Source: Lyophyllum atratum
Taxonomy: Eukaryota; Basidiomycota; Agaricomycetes; Agaricales; Lyophyllaceae
Direction of reading: 5' to 3'
DNA: 64,000 nt
NCBI GenBank assembly: GCA_014905825.1
Contig: JACGCN010000024.1
Span: 496,001-560,000, forward strand
Shown in pieces: positions 47,471-63,385 of this stretch; position 1 is the first letter of the stretch; each line of letters starts with the position of its first letter. The notes beneath the pieces are model-generated. The model worked only from the letters and a program-made list of their open reading frames with translations. It was not told the origin of the DNA and made no database searches. The position numbers and the translations under genes are program-made.

Positions 47471-50400
47471 TCAGCTAAGCACCAACCCCTCTAACGGCGC
47501 CAAAAAGCTCGCCAGCGCCCACCCCACATCTCCCACCCCATCACGACACAACAACAGGCAGTCCTCCCCATCATCCACATACAGCGGGAGCTTCGGGTGC
47601 ATGCTAGGGTGCCCCGCCTCATGGAGAACCTCGAACAGCTCGCCCTCCACCAGCGTGAAGAACGGGAAGCTGAAGTACGATACCGTTGCGGGCGGCTTGC
47701 ACGCGTGCACGACTTGGCACACGTACTTCGCGCGGCGGTTGACCCAGCTGTCCCGGTTCGTGGTGGCATGTGCACGTTGCTGCTGCTGTTGAGGGGGAGG
47801 CGGTAATGTAGGGGCGTTGTAGTCTTCGAAGAAGGTAGGCTGCTGGCGCGACTTGGATGTGGAACGCTGGCGCCCTGAAGAGGATGTTGGGCGGATGGAG
47901 TCAGTGAATTTTCGGCGGAGACTCGGCTTGCGTCCGATACGCCCGCGGTCGTCGTCTAGAACCTCTTGGGAATGCCGCGAGGTATCACCATCCACGAGGG
48001 TCTTGGATGAAGAGGAGCTGCGGTGCGAGACCGTACGCTCCGACGGCAGTGGCATGCTGTTCATCCTCGGAATCGGGGGCTGCTCCGAATAGTGTTGCGG
48101 TTGCGGGGACTGCTGCTCCCGTCCAGGCGACTTCCGCCGTTGTGCCTGGGTAGGCAACGCCGCCACGAAATCCATGAACCCATCCCCCTTCTTCTTCGGC
48201 GCCTTCACCGTCGCAGCCGAGCTCGGGAAGCTATCATTCGACAGCTTCCTGCTCACACTATTCTTCTTCGACAACCCCGCCCCCGTCCCGGGTAACGACA
48301 CATCGCTCTGTCCCCTCGGCCGGCCCCGCTGCAGCGGCTGTGGCGACGACACGACATACTGCCCCACCGGATGTGCTGGTTCCAATGCCGCCAGGACACC
48401 CATCACACTCGGCGCCTTCCCCCTCTGCTGCGGGGACCCATGCTGCGGCTCGAGGCTCCCGAGGGCCACAGATACGCCCGTATACCTCGGCGGAGAGGGC
48501 TCCTGGTACAGCTTCCGTGCTTGAGTGATGTTGAGTGCGCCCATGACATCGTCGACGTCCGCCCAGCGCGCCTGCCATACTGCCACCGTCTCAGCGTGCC
48601 CTGCGTTCATCTCACCCTCTACGCGCAGCATCTCCCATAGCTCGGCCCAGCGGTCACGCACGGAACCCCAGAATCCCGTCTGGATTTCTGCGAGCCGCCG
48701 CACGAAGACGGCGAGGCCACGGTGTAGGAGGACGAGGTACGTTGGGAGCTCGGCGGCGAGTTGCCCACGGAGAGCTAGGTAGTTTGTGGAGGCGGCGAGG
48801 AGGGAGGGAGGGGGCCGGTTCTTTGGGGAGACGTTCATAGTCAGGAGGTGGTAGTGGAAGGGCTCTTGTTCATTCATCGAAGCCAGGAGCTTTAATGGCT
48901 GATTCATCGTCTGCAGAAGATGCGCAATCTCTCTGAGCAGCCGCTCATTGACGTCGACCTCCAGTTGATGGCATAGCGGAACGAGCTGCTCCTCCACCAC
49001 AGCAAGGAACGCATCGAACGCTTCACTGCCCTGCTCCGCGGACAGCCCAATGACCTTTCCAAAGTTAATCGCCCATGCCCTCAGCGCCAACACCACATTA
49101 TTCATCATCTTCGCCCAATCCACCACATTCTTCGCAAACTGCTGTGCGAACACGTCCACCCGCTTCAGCTCCGCCTGCATACGCTCGACCTGCGCTGCCT
49201 CCCCATTCGCATCCGTCGTCGCGAGCTGCGCGTTCTTCGCCCCGGTCCCATGCCTCAGCGACTTCATCTTGGTGAGGTTCACGGACGCAGCGACACCGAC
49301 GTTCACGGGCTTCTTCTTCGCTGTCAGCACCTCCTTGACCACCTCTGCCCGCCGCCGGCCCTCATTCACGTTCCTCGCGACCTCCTCCATCTTCGTGCGC
49401 GCGAGCTTGAGGTTCTCCTTGTCCCCGTGAGTATCGGGCGTCTCGTCGATGATGGCGGCGAGGAGGAGTGAGTATTTTAGGAGGCGCTGGACGGGCTTGA
49501 TGAGGAGAGAGGAGAGGTCCCAGGCATGGGAGAGGTTGGATGCGACGCTCTGTGTGTGTTGCATGTACGCTGCTAGGGCTGGGGTTTGGGGAAGCGCTTG
49601 GAGGTGGGCGAGGGCAGTCGGATGTCGGTTGATGTAGAATTTGTACGGTTTTTCCAATTCGGGGATCTAGAGATGCTCAGTATCTTGGAATGACGGGGAA
49701 AGAGAAGACGTACAATCTCGAGAAAGAGAGCACCGACGTGGTCCTCGCCCTGTCCACCCTCAAGCGTCGATCCCAGAGCTTCCTCCAGGCCATCACTGAA
49801 CTGATCAGCGAACAATGCCAGTTCAGTGATGTTGCTAAATATTATTCGTGTGTCTTCTGGCGTCATTGGCGGCCCTAGTGATCCTGATGATGAGTCGGAG
49901 GATACTGATACCGTCCGTGACGATGATGAGGAAGATAGGGGCGGAGGAGTTGTGGGCGAAGTGAAGTTCAATGGTACCTGCTGGCCTAAATGCAGAGTGA
50001 GAGTTGGTAACGACGAGGAAAACAGTAGAACATACCAAGTGCCAGTGGTATGTGCACCTCCCGAATTAACGCCAAATCAGATGCATACGCACGTTCGGAG
50101 GAAAGCAATTCATGCAACGCGTGTTGACGCTTCGTCAAGGGTGTTTGTTGGGCTAAAGACGAAGACGACGAGGACGTAGCCTCGTCTTCTAACGAGATGG
50201 ATATTGGGGAGTCCGGACGTTGCCGCAGGCCTTTCGGTATTCCTGCCAGTGAATCGTCTATCCCAACTGTCGGAAAGCTTCGATGACGCATTTGGTACGA
50301 AAGTGGTACGGCCTCCTCCGCAATTGACGCAAAGTCCTCAAATTCAAGGGGAGGAGGCGTCGCAGGCCGACGAAAGCGCTGGGGCTTGCTACTAGTGGCA

Positions 50401-50627
50401 GAGATGGCTGCTGGGTCGGTCATTGTGGAGCTACCGCTGATCGATCGACCGATAGGCCGAAGAGGGGAGCGAACAGGCAGGGGAGGAGAAGCAGGAGGAG
50501 GAGAGGCAGAGTCCTCCTCAAGAGAGAATGCAGACGGGGGACCTGCAATGCCCACGCGGCGGGAACGAGGCACGTCTTGCGGAGGATATCTGGAGGTGAT
50601 ATCTATGGCCTCGCCTGCAGACGACAT
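47471..50627 (-). CDS. DH-BAR Rho guanine nucleotide exchange factor (Tuba/Gef1-like) with SH3-like tail
   Basis: ATG at 50627 starts a disordered Ser/Pro-rich N-terminus. The DH domain begins at LTKRQHALHELLSSERAYAS and DLALIREVHIPLALG, continues over two introns through IFSNITELALFADQFSDGLE and PYKFYINRHPTALAHL, and contains the hallmark SSLLIKPVQRLLKYSLLLAA. A BAR-type helical domain follows (ELKRVDVFAQQFAKNVVDWA, INFGKVIGLSAEQGSEAFDA, LREIAHLLQTMNQPLKLLAS, TGFWGSVRDRWAELWEML). After a disordered stretch, the last 90 residues (CQVVHACKPPATVSYFSFPF, LVEGELFEVLHEAG, DDGEDCLLLCRDG, VGWALASFLAPL) resemble an SH3 fold. No PH domain is seen. Such proteins activate Cdc42 or Rho at sites of growth and septation. 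Confidence 0.88.
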
Positions 50628-51676
50628 CGTGCACGGCTTCGATGAATTCCGGACAGAGTTACCAAAGACTTGCGCTAAAGAGCCCGCAGAACTTCCAATT
50701 TCGCCGCCGAGTTCGCGTCAGAGTACAAGAACTGACCCTGCACATCAATCCAAAAGTACAAGAAACCCCTATAATTAACGGAACTCACTGTGCCCGCTGT
50801 CTCCACGTCCCTCGTCACTGTCGTCGTCGTTCCAACAAGTGTTGATCTCCCACCTTCCTTCGAAGTTCGAGGGGCGCCTACACGTGCAACTGACCCGGAT
50901 CGATCACCGTCTTGGACAAGATTGGCAACAATTTCCTTGCCCAGCCCGTGCTCGCTGTTAGTGACAACGTCGGTGAAGAGACCTCTCCGCTCTGTGCGCA
51001 GCAGGAAGGAAAGGAGATCAAAACAGCTGCTGGCAAAAATTCGCATGTTATCACGTCGCAGTGGCACCAGTTTAACCTCTCCCGATCGTAAACAGGTCAT
51101 GTGTTCTACCTAGCACCCGGTCCTCCTCTCGCCCCCCCTTTTCCCTCCTGCCTGCCCGAGCCTAGCCACGCCTCTCTCGTAACTGTAATACAAATTCCCG
51201 CCTCGGACTCCGTTCGCATCGAGGCTGCTTGCAAATAGTGTTTTGACTTGGGTGCTCGACCCAGGTCTAGTAGCAAATCACAGCCGCTGTTCCCCCAAGC
51301 TTTCCCCGGATGGCACGCAACGTCAAGTGACCGGGCCAACGGGAAGTCCACAACGGAACCAAACGACCCTATCACCCTATCTGGCTCACGCATATGAAAA
51401 ACGCGGTAGGACAGCCCAACGCAGACCTCGGGGGTGGGTCCGTGGGGGCGCGTCATATGCACTGTGCGCGTGGCCCACAAGGCACGTACACCCTGAAATT
51501 ACATCGTTGGAAATGTACATATGTATGCAGACAGGTGCAGACAGCTCCCACATGCCCCCACTCCAACATAATCACTTCCACGCTTCTTCCGAATCGCCAA
51601 GATAAATATATCCACCTCCTGAATTAATTTTGTAAATAGCACACACATCACCTCCAAATACACTCGGACCTCAGGC
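50628..51676. other. Intergenic region upstream of the RhoGEF gene
   Basis: A minus-strand frame at 51100-50675 (141 codons, ATG start) lies just upstream of the RhoGEF start. It has no domain and I found no splice that would add it to that gene. The rest is unremarkable. Confidence 0.35.
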
Positions 51677-55748
<4,072 letters not shown>

Positions 55749-56189
55749 ATACAAGCACAGTCGTCGAGAAGGTGATAGCCCGAATTAATTAATTAGCAGG
55801 TGCGCGGGTCATGCAGCACAAGTCGTGTAGTTTCTTCCCAGCTGGCCGATGACTGGGGCTGGTTATTGCAGAAGAGGGGGTGAAGAGGAGGTCGTCGCCG
55901 TTGTGGAGACCGTGGTGGCCGACACGTCTAGTCTTTGCTCACAGCCCCGGATCCAAACACCTATGAAACGGTTATTTTAGATTCCATCATGATGCATTGA
56001 TGCAGACTATGCATCCCTGAGTGCATAGTCCTGACTTCAAAGCTTCAAGCTTCAATAATATGACATGCATTCTCGGCAAGTGGGTTATCGTATATTGAAA
56101 AGACGAAAAGGAGGGCAGTCATAAAACATTTCCTGAGAGGAGCTCAGAGGACTGTTCGGCTTTCTCCCAAAAGAAATAGCAAAACAATG
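55749..56189. other. Intergenic, PMR1 upstream region
   Basis: Promoter side of the PMR1-like gene. A small cluster of TGCATAGT/ATGCAT repeats lies near 55990-56030. No gene seen. Confidence 0.4.
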
Positions 56190-56192
56190 TGG

Positions 56193-56275
56193 TGGACACA
56201 CCCGGAATTGAACCGGGGACCGCCCGCAGACGCGGAATGCTAAGCGGGCGTGATAACCAACTACACCATGTGCCC
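56193..56275 (-). tRNA. tRNA-Ala (AGC) with a ~9-nt intron
   Basis: On the complement the acceptor stem GGGCACA/TGTGTCC contains the G3-U70 pair that identifies tRNA-Ala. The D arm is GTGTAGTTGGTTATCAC and the T arm is CCCGG-TTCAATT-CCGGG. The anticodon stem CCCGC/GCGGG encloses 16 nt instead of 7, so TT-AGC-A is followed by a 9-nt intron at the canonical 37/38 site before the final loop base. Discriminator A is followed by CCA in the genome (56192-56190). Confidence 0.93.
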
Positions 56276-56414
56276 ATGTGTTTTGGAGCCCCAGAAGGAT
56301 ATCTATTCTTAAGACCACCGGCGTCCAACTTAATAAATAGAGTACATTGGAATTGGTATTAGGATTCCCTTTGCGACCCTCCCATTCGGAGCACGTACTT
56401 CCAACAACCATCTC

Positions 56415-58728
56415 CTAGTACATGGGTAGCTCAATCTTTTGGAGTACATACACTATGAGGGCAATAGAATGGAAATGCGGGTATGGTATATACTTAAGGT
56501 AGAAGACAGGCCCCGCCTCTGAGACCGTGCTCCTTGCAAATGAAGGTGAGTTTTGATTGTAACGACAGTCCGGAAAGTGGTATATGAATTGTAATTTAGC
56601 GCCGATTGAAGGTGAGCCACGAGCCAGTGCCACGCTGCTGCTGACCACTCGAGTATGCAAGGTCTGGATATTATACCTGTTAGAACGATATCGAATACGA
56701 GAGGAAGGAACAGACTCACCAATCGGTGATGTGAAGTTGTGCACCATGTGGTTCACGTTGGAAGGCTTCAAGTTGTGTCTTGACAGGTTATCCTCCGTCA
56801 TCTGATCAATCCCACCAAGCTCCACGTCTTGGCCCTTTCTCCTGTTGGGCCGAATCGGAGGCAGGTTAGGAAGAACATCCCGCTCCTCCTCACCCCAGTA
56901 CTTGTCCATAGAGCCTGTCGGCGGAATGCTCCGCATGACAAGGTCATCATAGTGCCCGTCATGGCTTTCCGCTTCTAGGTGGATGCTTTGCTTCACAGGC
57001 GATGACGTGAGGAGGTAGGTGCCGGATGTCTGGCCACCTGCAGGAGGGGACCCGAAATTGGTATTCTGCGACTGGGTCATGTTGGTGCGGGTAAACACGC
57101 GGGATTCAAATATACTGCCAGTTCCTGTTTTCCCTGTGGATCGTGTGCGTTTCCGTTCCTTGGAAGCATCGCGTGCGGCGATTTCACCCTCGATTGAACG
57201 AGGGAAGAATATCTGTATTCAAATTCATGGGTAGCGGAACGCAGTAGGTTGGAGGTGGGGCTTACAACGAGTGTGATGCCGGAAGAGATCGAGCAGCCAA
57301 ATCCTGCGACAACGGCAAGGAAGTCTGCAACGTGACGTATCAGCATCTGAGGAAACCGACGTGATTATCGCTGCTCACCCGTCCAGAGCATACTCTCGTT
57401 GATGTGATGATGGGGCCTTACTCCATCGACACCGAGTATAAGGAGGGGAACCGTGAATAGGAATCGGAAGACAACACGTATGGTCTGCCCGGAAAACGAT
57501 ATGAAATCTAATGTAGAAATAGAGAATGAAGGTCCTTACGTTCAACTCTGAGAATTTGGTCAGGCGTACGATGGTGTTGATGTCGACGCCTTCATTTCTC
57601 TAAGGTAGGATTCGAGTTTAGCTCCGTAATCCTGACTGAATAAAAAGCAAACTACGACTGACGAGATTGCGAAGGAAGCTCGGGAATGTCCATCTATGAT
57701 ATCACTCAGTCATCCGATCTTTTGATAACATTGTGATGGCGTACAGGATGGGTGTGAACCAAAGCGTCAATGACAGACTTCCCAGGCTGCCTGCCAAAAA
57801 TGTGTATGCTTCCGACTTTAACACATGCCCTGTCAGCAGACAGAAGATGATACGGCATGGAGCGACTTGCTTTAAGTGGGTCGGACCTAGTGAATATGGT
57901 GACGAGAGGCATGTATAAAACGGCCACCGTCGAGCCTACGACCCAGGTCTTGAAGTACATGCTGTGGAACCAGTCTTGCTGTGCCGAGCCTGAGTTGACA
58001 AGGAACAACCAGAAGCACAGCTCTGAATGACGTGTGTCAGGCTGTGGATCCAAAGTGATGACATCTAAGCGCTCACCTTCCAGATGTGTAACCCTGCGCA
58101 TTACCAGAGTTCAGACCATTTCATACATCGATGGAAGATAGGTCTCGTACATTTCCAAACTCCAACCGATGGAAAACAGAAGCATCAGCGGGAAAACCGC
58201 ATCTGCTGCAGTGGGCCCCCACAGCTGATAAGGTTTGGGAATAACTGAGCAGTGGTATGAGATATGTTCCTCGAAGTCTTTGCAAGAGGAGCGGTGCTCA
58301 CCTCCAAGGAGCGGGTGATGAATGAAACCCTCGTAGTACTTGATGACCGTGAAACCAACGGCATATGTGGCTATCAACGGTATGCTTGAGAGGTAGGAAT
58401 ACTAGGATCATAAGTGAGCATACGGTTGCGGCATAATTGATTCGCTAGGACTCACCGTCATAACCCGCTTGAAAGCCCCGGACGATGGGCCACTGTTCCA
58501 TCTAACCCGGGTGACATTTTAGCCACACCTTTTACAACCATATAGCTTCCGCTTACTTCAGGCATTTGAATCTATCGAAAGACCACAAATGGAAGAGAAG
58601 GAATACTCCCAACTGAGGATTATGGCGATTCATGAGTTGTCCAGAGGTCATCTACAAAGATGCCAATCACTCACCAGACAAGTTATCACCGCCCAGACCA
58701 AGAGACTGGCCGGAGAGGTATGGGACAT
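56415..58728 (-). CDS. Multi-pass membrane protein of an uncharacterised fungal family, copy 2
   Basis: ATG at 58728 gives MSHTSPASLLVWAVITCL, then LGVFLLFHLWSFDRFKCL and WNSGPSSGAFKRVMT, matching copy 1 (11462-13956) exon for exon. Further segments are YAVGFTVIKYYEGFIHHPLL, AADAVFPLMLLFSIGWSLEM, LCFWLFLVNSGSAQQDWF, TWVVGSTVAVLYMPLVTIFT, FTVPLLI with D-G after it, and FLAVVAGFGCSISSGITLV, followed by IFFPRS and a basic stretch. About seven TM segments and a long soluble C-terminal tail are predicted. The tail ends at 56415 if the last exon is read through. A GTGAGT site near 56720 could instead splice to a frame ending at 56453. No known function or motif. Confidence 0.75.
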
Positions 58729-59288
58729 GGCTCAAGGACGTAGGCGACCGTATGGAAGAGGTTGGGACCTGCGAGGAACAGCGACGGAACCTTGTAGGGT
58801 GGTTGTATCAAATGAGCACCAGTCGCTGTTCTCAGGATGAGGCAGTCACAGGCGGGTGCTGGTATATAACGACACTCCACATGATACACTTAGATTTGAT
58901 CTAAAATGGGTACAGATGGCAATTGATGGGAGATCGGCTAAGTTCAGTTGACGGTGGGATTCCTCAGCGGCACAACGGAAGACCACTTGGCGCGGTTACG
59001 AGCGCTCCTTGTTTCAAGTCTAATTCAAGTTGGATAGCACAACGCTCGAGCACCGCATCCAGTGGTTGGACGCAGAGCTCAGACGTATCATTCGACCGGT
59101 TATGTGAAGGTAGAAGCTGCCGGTACGACGCGAAGAATGACAGCAGACCAGCTGAAGTGATTGTTCTTGGGAAAGTTGTTATGTCGGTTTGAAAACGGAG
59201 CCATGTGGTGATTTTGATCGAATCAAAAAAGATCTGAACTTCAGCCGAGCGGGGCCTCTCCGAGACTCCGACTATCCCCTCGACGATC
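58729..59288. promoter_or_regulatory. Divergent upstream region of the membrane protein and YAR1-like genes
   Basis: 560 bp separate the two start codons. No specific motif was recognised. Confidence 0.35.
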
Positions 59289-59947
59289 ATGGCGGTCACC
59301 GACGACGATAAGGATGAAGTCCTACTTGCAGGCAGGTACGGCGACCTCGACGACGTACGCGAATTCCTGACCAAGTTTGGATCGGACGTTCTCGCTGATA
59401 TACGCGATGAGAATGACAACACTATTCTACACATGGTGTGTGGTAATGGGCATCTAGGTGAATATTTTCTGCCAATGATTTTTTTGATAGGTCCCGTTGG
59501 TTCGGCGGCGTAGAACTGATCTCTAATAGAACACCTGTAGATCTTCTTGAATACCTGCTTCCTCTCATTCCAACATCGCTGTTGGCCGCACAAAATAGCG
59601 CGAAATCAACGCCCCTGCACTGGGCAGCGCTCAACAAACATCTTCCCATCATCCAGAAACTTGTTGAATATCCCGATGGCCCCGGGATCGACTTGATCGA
59701 CATTAAAAATGCCGCTGGGCGCTCGCCGTTAGGAGAGGCCGAACTTGCAGAATGGGACGAGGGCGCTACTTGGCTGGTGAAAATGATGAACCTAGACACC
59801 AAGGACGCGGAAACGGAGAGGGGGGATGCGGAAGATGATGATGAGGGAGGTGTCGCAGTGGCACAAGACATCGAAGTTGAGATTGAAGACGCTGAAGGAC
59901 AGGTGGCGAAAATGACGATCAGCGCGGAAGGGGTCAAACCGTCATAA
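59289..59947 (+). CDS. Ankyrin-repeat protein, YAR1-like
   Basis: Two exons (59289-59457, 59541-59947) give 191 residues. Ankyrin motifs follow each other: LAGRYGDLDDVREFL, NDNTILHMVCGNGHLDLLEY (across the intron), STPLHWAALNKHLPIIQKLV and IDIKNAAGRSPLGEAELAEW. The C-terminus is acidic (ERGDAEDDDEGG) and ends MTISAEGVKPS. Size, ankyrin arrangement and acidic tail fit yeast Yar1, a chaperone of ribosomal protein Rps3. The assignment rests on architecture and remembered family motifs, so I leave the symbol empty. The intron uses a GTGAAT donor and a CTGTAG acceptor. Confidence 0.82.
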
Positions 59948-61468
59948 CCGACAGGTATCCACCGATTGTGTGTCTTTTGTCTGACGCCTACACAGTACTT
60001 ACTAACTGGTACTGATCTTGCGACTCACTTGTAGATCTGTGAGTGCCAATCCCGCGCATCACCCATCGAAGACGGCAGTGATAATAAAGCTCAATAGTCT
60101 CCGTAGTGGAATACCGAGGTTAAAAAGGTGCATTATCATTGCATACAATGAACTCCCGTATGACGTACATATATTGTCTGGTGGACACTCAAGTAGAAGT
60201 GATGTCTATGAACAACAAATCTACAGGGTCGATATTGAGAGGAGCAAGGGCCAAACCCTTGATGATCACAAAAGTCAAACCTTCCAGCATGAAAGTCCAC
60301 ATGCGCTGATCGTTGTCGAATACATTGTGACTGATGTCCAGTGATGCTCGTTCACACCAGCAAGTGACGGGTCAGTTAAGAGCTAAAGCTTGTCCAGAGG
60401 TTTAACGTCAACCTCGAGCCGGGGACTTGGAACGCAGCTGTCGACCGCAGCGCGACGTGATGAAGGTGGGTCCCATGGCACAAGATGGACAGTGGTCATC
60501 ATCAAATCTTATCTTCAAAGCGAAAGCACTTGTTAACTACGGCGAAATATCGATCTAGGGAAGAGGGCGTCATGAATGATGATGGAGCTACCGCTTCATT
60601 CGTATCTATAAAAAGGGCTCGGATGAGGTGGAATGTTCCTGCATCATAACCGCGGGCGATCATGAAACGCGAGGAGAAAGATACATACCTATACTCTAGG
60701 GGTGAGCCACAGGGGACTTACGGGTGAACACATTAAGAGTCTCTCCACCCAACCCGAGCGATGCATTCTGATGATTCCTCCCGAAACTAACCCTTTCGGT
60801 CTACTCAAGTTCCAGCGGCATCGATGATGACGCCTGCGGCGGTGCAACTATTCTCCTGAACCGTGAAGATATTAGTGAGTTCGGGATGAGTTCGGGAATC
60901 AGGCTATTTCTGATAATAATTTACAATGCTACTGCAATGCTTGAAGGCATCCCAGGATGTAACAGGACAGGGGATATCGTGCGGGCTATGAAGAATCGGT
61001 ACCACAGGCTAGGTGACTGCTGCAGGTCTTCAAATTGGGAAGCAGCTCGCTGCGGGCAATATCTCTCAGCATAGCTTCGGCAAAGAGAGTGTAACTTCTG
61101 CGTCCGAGAAGACAGCATCCAGGCCGTACAAACATCCAGGAATCTCCATACATGTAGGAGTTGCAGCCTAACGTCACGCGTAATATACTTGGTGAGTGCG
61201 GGATTTTCAAGTTCGAAATGAGTGGGCTCCAGGTAGGGACGTCATTCACAGGCCACAGAGAACAGAGGCGAGGCAGATCAGAGCGTTTATCGGGGCTATC
61301 AACCGTATCGTTTCGGTCGAAGGGAGTAATGGATGATTCGAGATGGTTGCATTGCCGGAGAATACGATAGGCTGAGATGAGCTTTACACTGACAGCGCAA
61401 AGTACGCCGAAATGGAGGTAGGCCAGCTGACTCCAGGAGATATTTAGTTTTAGGATATTAGTATGAAT
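59948..61468. other. Intergenic 1.5 kb, nothing recognised
   Basis: There are only short frames. One plus-strand frame at 60018-60344 lacks an ATG start and any domain. This is the left flank of the Copia-derived region. Confidence 0.35.
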
Positions 61469-61669
61469 GTTGGAAACCAGGTACCGAGGACGAGGGACGA
61501 GGTGGAAGGGGGGTTAACAGATGTATTCCACTACCAGTACCAGTACGTAGTGCGTCGAATATATACGTGAAAAGCTATAGAAATGAGGCGGAAAATTGCC
61601 TACGGCAGGAGGCGGCAAGCTGCGGCAAGTCAATGATCGGAAAATAAACAATACTAAATATAGAGTTTT

Positions 61670-61785
61670 TGGAGGACGTTCCGGTATTGGAAATTCCGCC
61701 CCTCCGCCCCTCCGACCTGTCCGGCCGGGTCCGCCCTTGTCCGCGCCAGTTCGCCCCACCTACTCGCTACTCGCTATGTATTCAA
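61670..61785. repeat. GC-rich inverted repeat, left arm
   Basis: The reverse complement (ACTGGCGCGGAC..., GGCCGGAC..., GCGGAATTTCCAAT, then CGGAAC) resembles 62235-62330 on the plus strand. Both arms are built from GGCGCGGAC/GGCCGGAC-like short units. Confidence 0.5.
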
Positions 61786-62214
61786 ATGATTTTGCTCCGC
61801 AACGTTATGACAGTCGCAAAGCTCAGAAAAGATTGTCGTACTCCTACAAGGCGGCCAAAGGGGGCTTTTATATAGACTACAAAACAAAACAAATTAATGT
61901 ACAATACTAGCTAATACTAGCTGGGATTCGGAGCATGCATTACAGATATGTACTTGTAACCAGAAACGATATACTATATGATTTGTCCGCGGACATGAAT
62001 AGCTAGCTAATCAGAGTCATCATCAGAGTCATGCACAGAAATCACGCTTCTCGCGCGGGCGGTCCTCTTTGCTATCCTCTTCGCAGCTGAAACCTCGAGA
62101 ACCAGGTTATATACCGCCGTGGAACTGGAGGACTACTTACAAATAGATAGAATGTATAGCTTACTTGTACCCTACCCGGGAACTACAGAGCGAGCTGGTC
62201 GTCAACTATGCTGA

Positions 62215-62330
62215 GAGAATGAAGGCGCGGACCAGGCGCGGACTGGCGCGGACTGACGCGGACCGACCCAGACGGCCGGACGGCCGGACGCCTGGCGCGG
62301 AATTTCCAATGTCGGAACTTTCACAGTTTT
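62215..62330. repeat. GC-rich inverted repeat, right arm
   Basis: Partner of 61670-61785. It contains several short units of GGCGCGGAC, then GCCGGACGGCCGGAC, then GGCGCGGAATTTCCAATG. It ends about 125 bp from the gag stop. Confidence 0.5.
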
Positions 62331-62454
62331 TGGGCCTCGGCCGGTCAACTCCAACACTCCCACAGACCGGCGAGACACAAAACGAAAATGAGAATAAAAT
62401 GAGAAAATAAACAGAAAATAAAAATGCTCCCACAGACTTCGAGAGCCGTCAATT

Positions 62455-63234
62455 TTAGAGGGCGTATGTGACGCGCGATGTCGATGCGACCATAGCCTTG
62501 GGTTCCGGCGCGGCAGGGGCCGGTTCCTTGCACTCGCTTTGGTAATGGCCAAGTTCGTTGCATCGGAAGCACCGGATCTTCGATTTGTCGGTGTTTTTGT
62601 TGCGTGGGCGCGAATCAGCATGCAGGGCGCTAGTTTCGATGCCGTGGGTGTGGTTGCCGCAATTGTCGGCAAGACGAGTTTCTTCATTGAGAACGCGGCC
62701 AATGATGAAATCGAGGTCGGTGGATTTTTCGTGTGAGTCGAGTGAGACGATGAGTGAGCTGTAAGTGGGGGGAAGGGATTTGAATAGAACGGCGATAGTG
62801 AGTGCGTTCGAGGGGGTTTCGCCAAGATGATCGAGCTTGTCAGCGAGCGTGCGAATGTTGCCGATGTGCGTGCGCATAGAGACCTCGTCGGCCTTCCTGA
62901 ATGATGTAAACTTGCCCCACATGGCAATGATGCTCCCCAAACCCGACGCCTGATGAAAATCCCGTAACCTCTCCCACATTCCGGCCGGGTCCTCGTCATA
63001 ACCGCGAACGTGTGCAAACTGACCAGGGTCCAATCTCCGTATAATCTCCGCAGATGCCAGATCCCTCTTCGCGATCCATCCCTTGACCGCCTTCGAACCA
63101 TCGCTCCCCACGGGCCGCGATTCCTTTCCCTCCACCAATGCCAAAACCTGCTTCCTCTTCAACTCCGCCCGAATGTCAAATTCCCACGAGTCATAATTCT
63201 CGTCGTCCAACTTCGTGAAACCTTTCTCTCCCAT
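62455..63234 (-). CDS. Copia-type Gag polyprotein with CCHC zinc knuckle
   Basis: A single 259-codon ORF from ATG 63234 (MGEKGFTKLDDENYDSWEFD) to a stop at 62455. The N-terminal part has the Trp- and Leu-rich helical pattern of the UBN2/Copia gag domain: NYDSWEFDIRAELKRK, GYDEDPAGMWERLRDF, TLADKLDHLGETPSNALTIA, SLPPTYSSLIVSLD. Near the C-terminus CFRCNELGHYQSEC is a canonical CX2CX4HX4C zinc knuckle for RNA binding. No protease or pol continues after the stop. The intact frame suggests recent activity or selection. Expected role: coat protein of virus-like particles. Confidence 0.85.
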   Translation of the reverse strand: MGEKGFTKLDDENYDSWEFDIRAELKRKQVLALVEGKESRPVGSDGSKAVKGWIAKRDLASAEIIRRLDPGQFAHVRGYDEDPAGMWERLRDFHQASGLGSIIAMWGKFTSFRKADEVSMRTHIGNIRTLADKLDHLGETPSNALTIAVLFKSLPPTYSSLIVSLDSHEKSTDLDFIIGRVLNEETRLADNCGNHTHGIETSALHADSRPRNKNTDKSKIRCFRCNELGHYQSECKEPAPAAPEPKAMVASTSRVTYAL

Positions 63235-63246
63235 TCTAAATTCCGT

Positions 63247-63385
63247 GCCTCAGTACAATCGAGGGCTTCCGTTGCGCAAGTACAGTCTGCGGCTTCCGTG
63301 CTCCAGTACAGTCGGAGGCTTCCCGTGCGTCAGTACAGTCGACGGCTTTCGATGCGATGCTCCAGTACAGTGGGAGGCTTCCGAG
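63247..63385. repeat. Tandem repeat, five units of ~27 bp, in the gag leader
   Basis: Units contain CAGTACAGTCGGAGGCTTCC with variation (CAGTACAATCGAGGGCTTCC, AAGTACAGTCTGCGGCTTCC, CAGTACAGTCGACGGCTTTC). They lie between the primer-binding site and the gag ATG of the minus-strand element. Confidence 0.8.
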
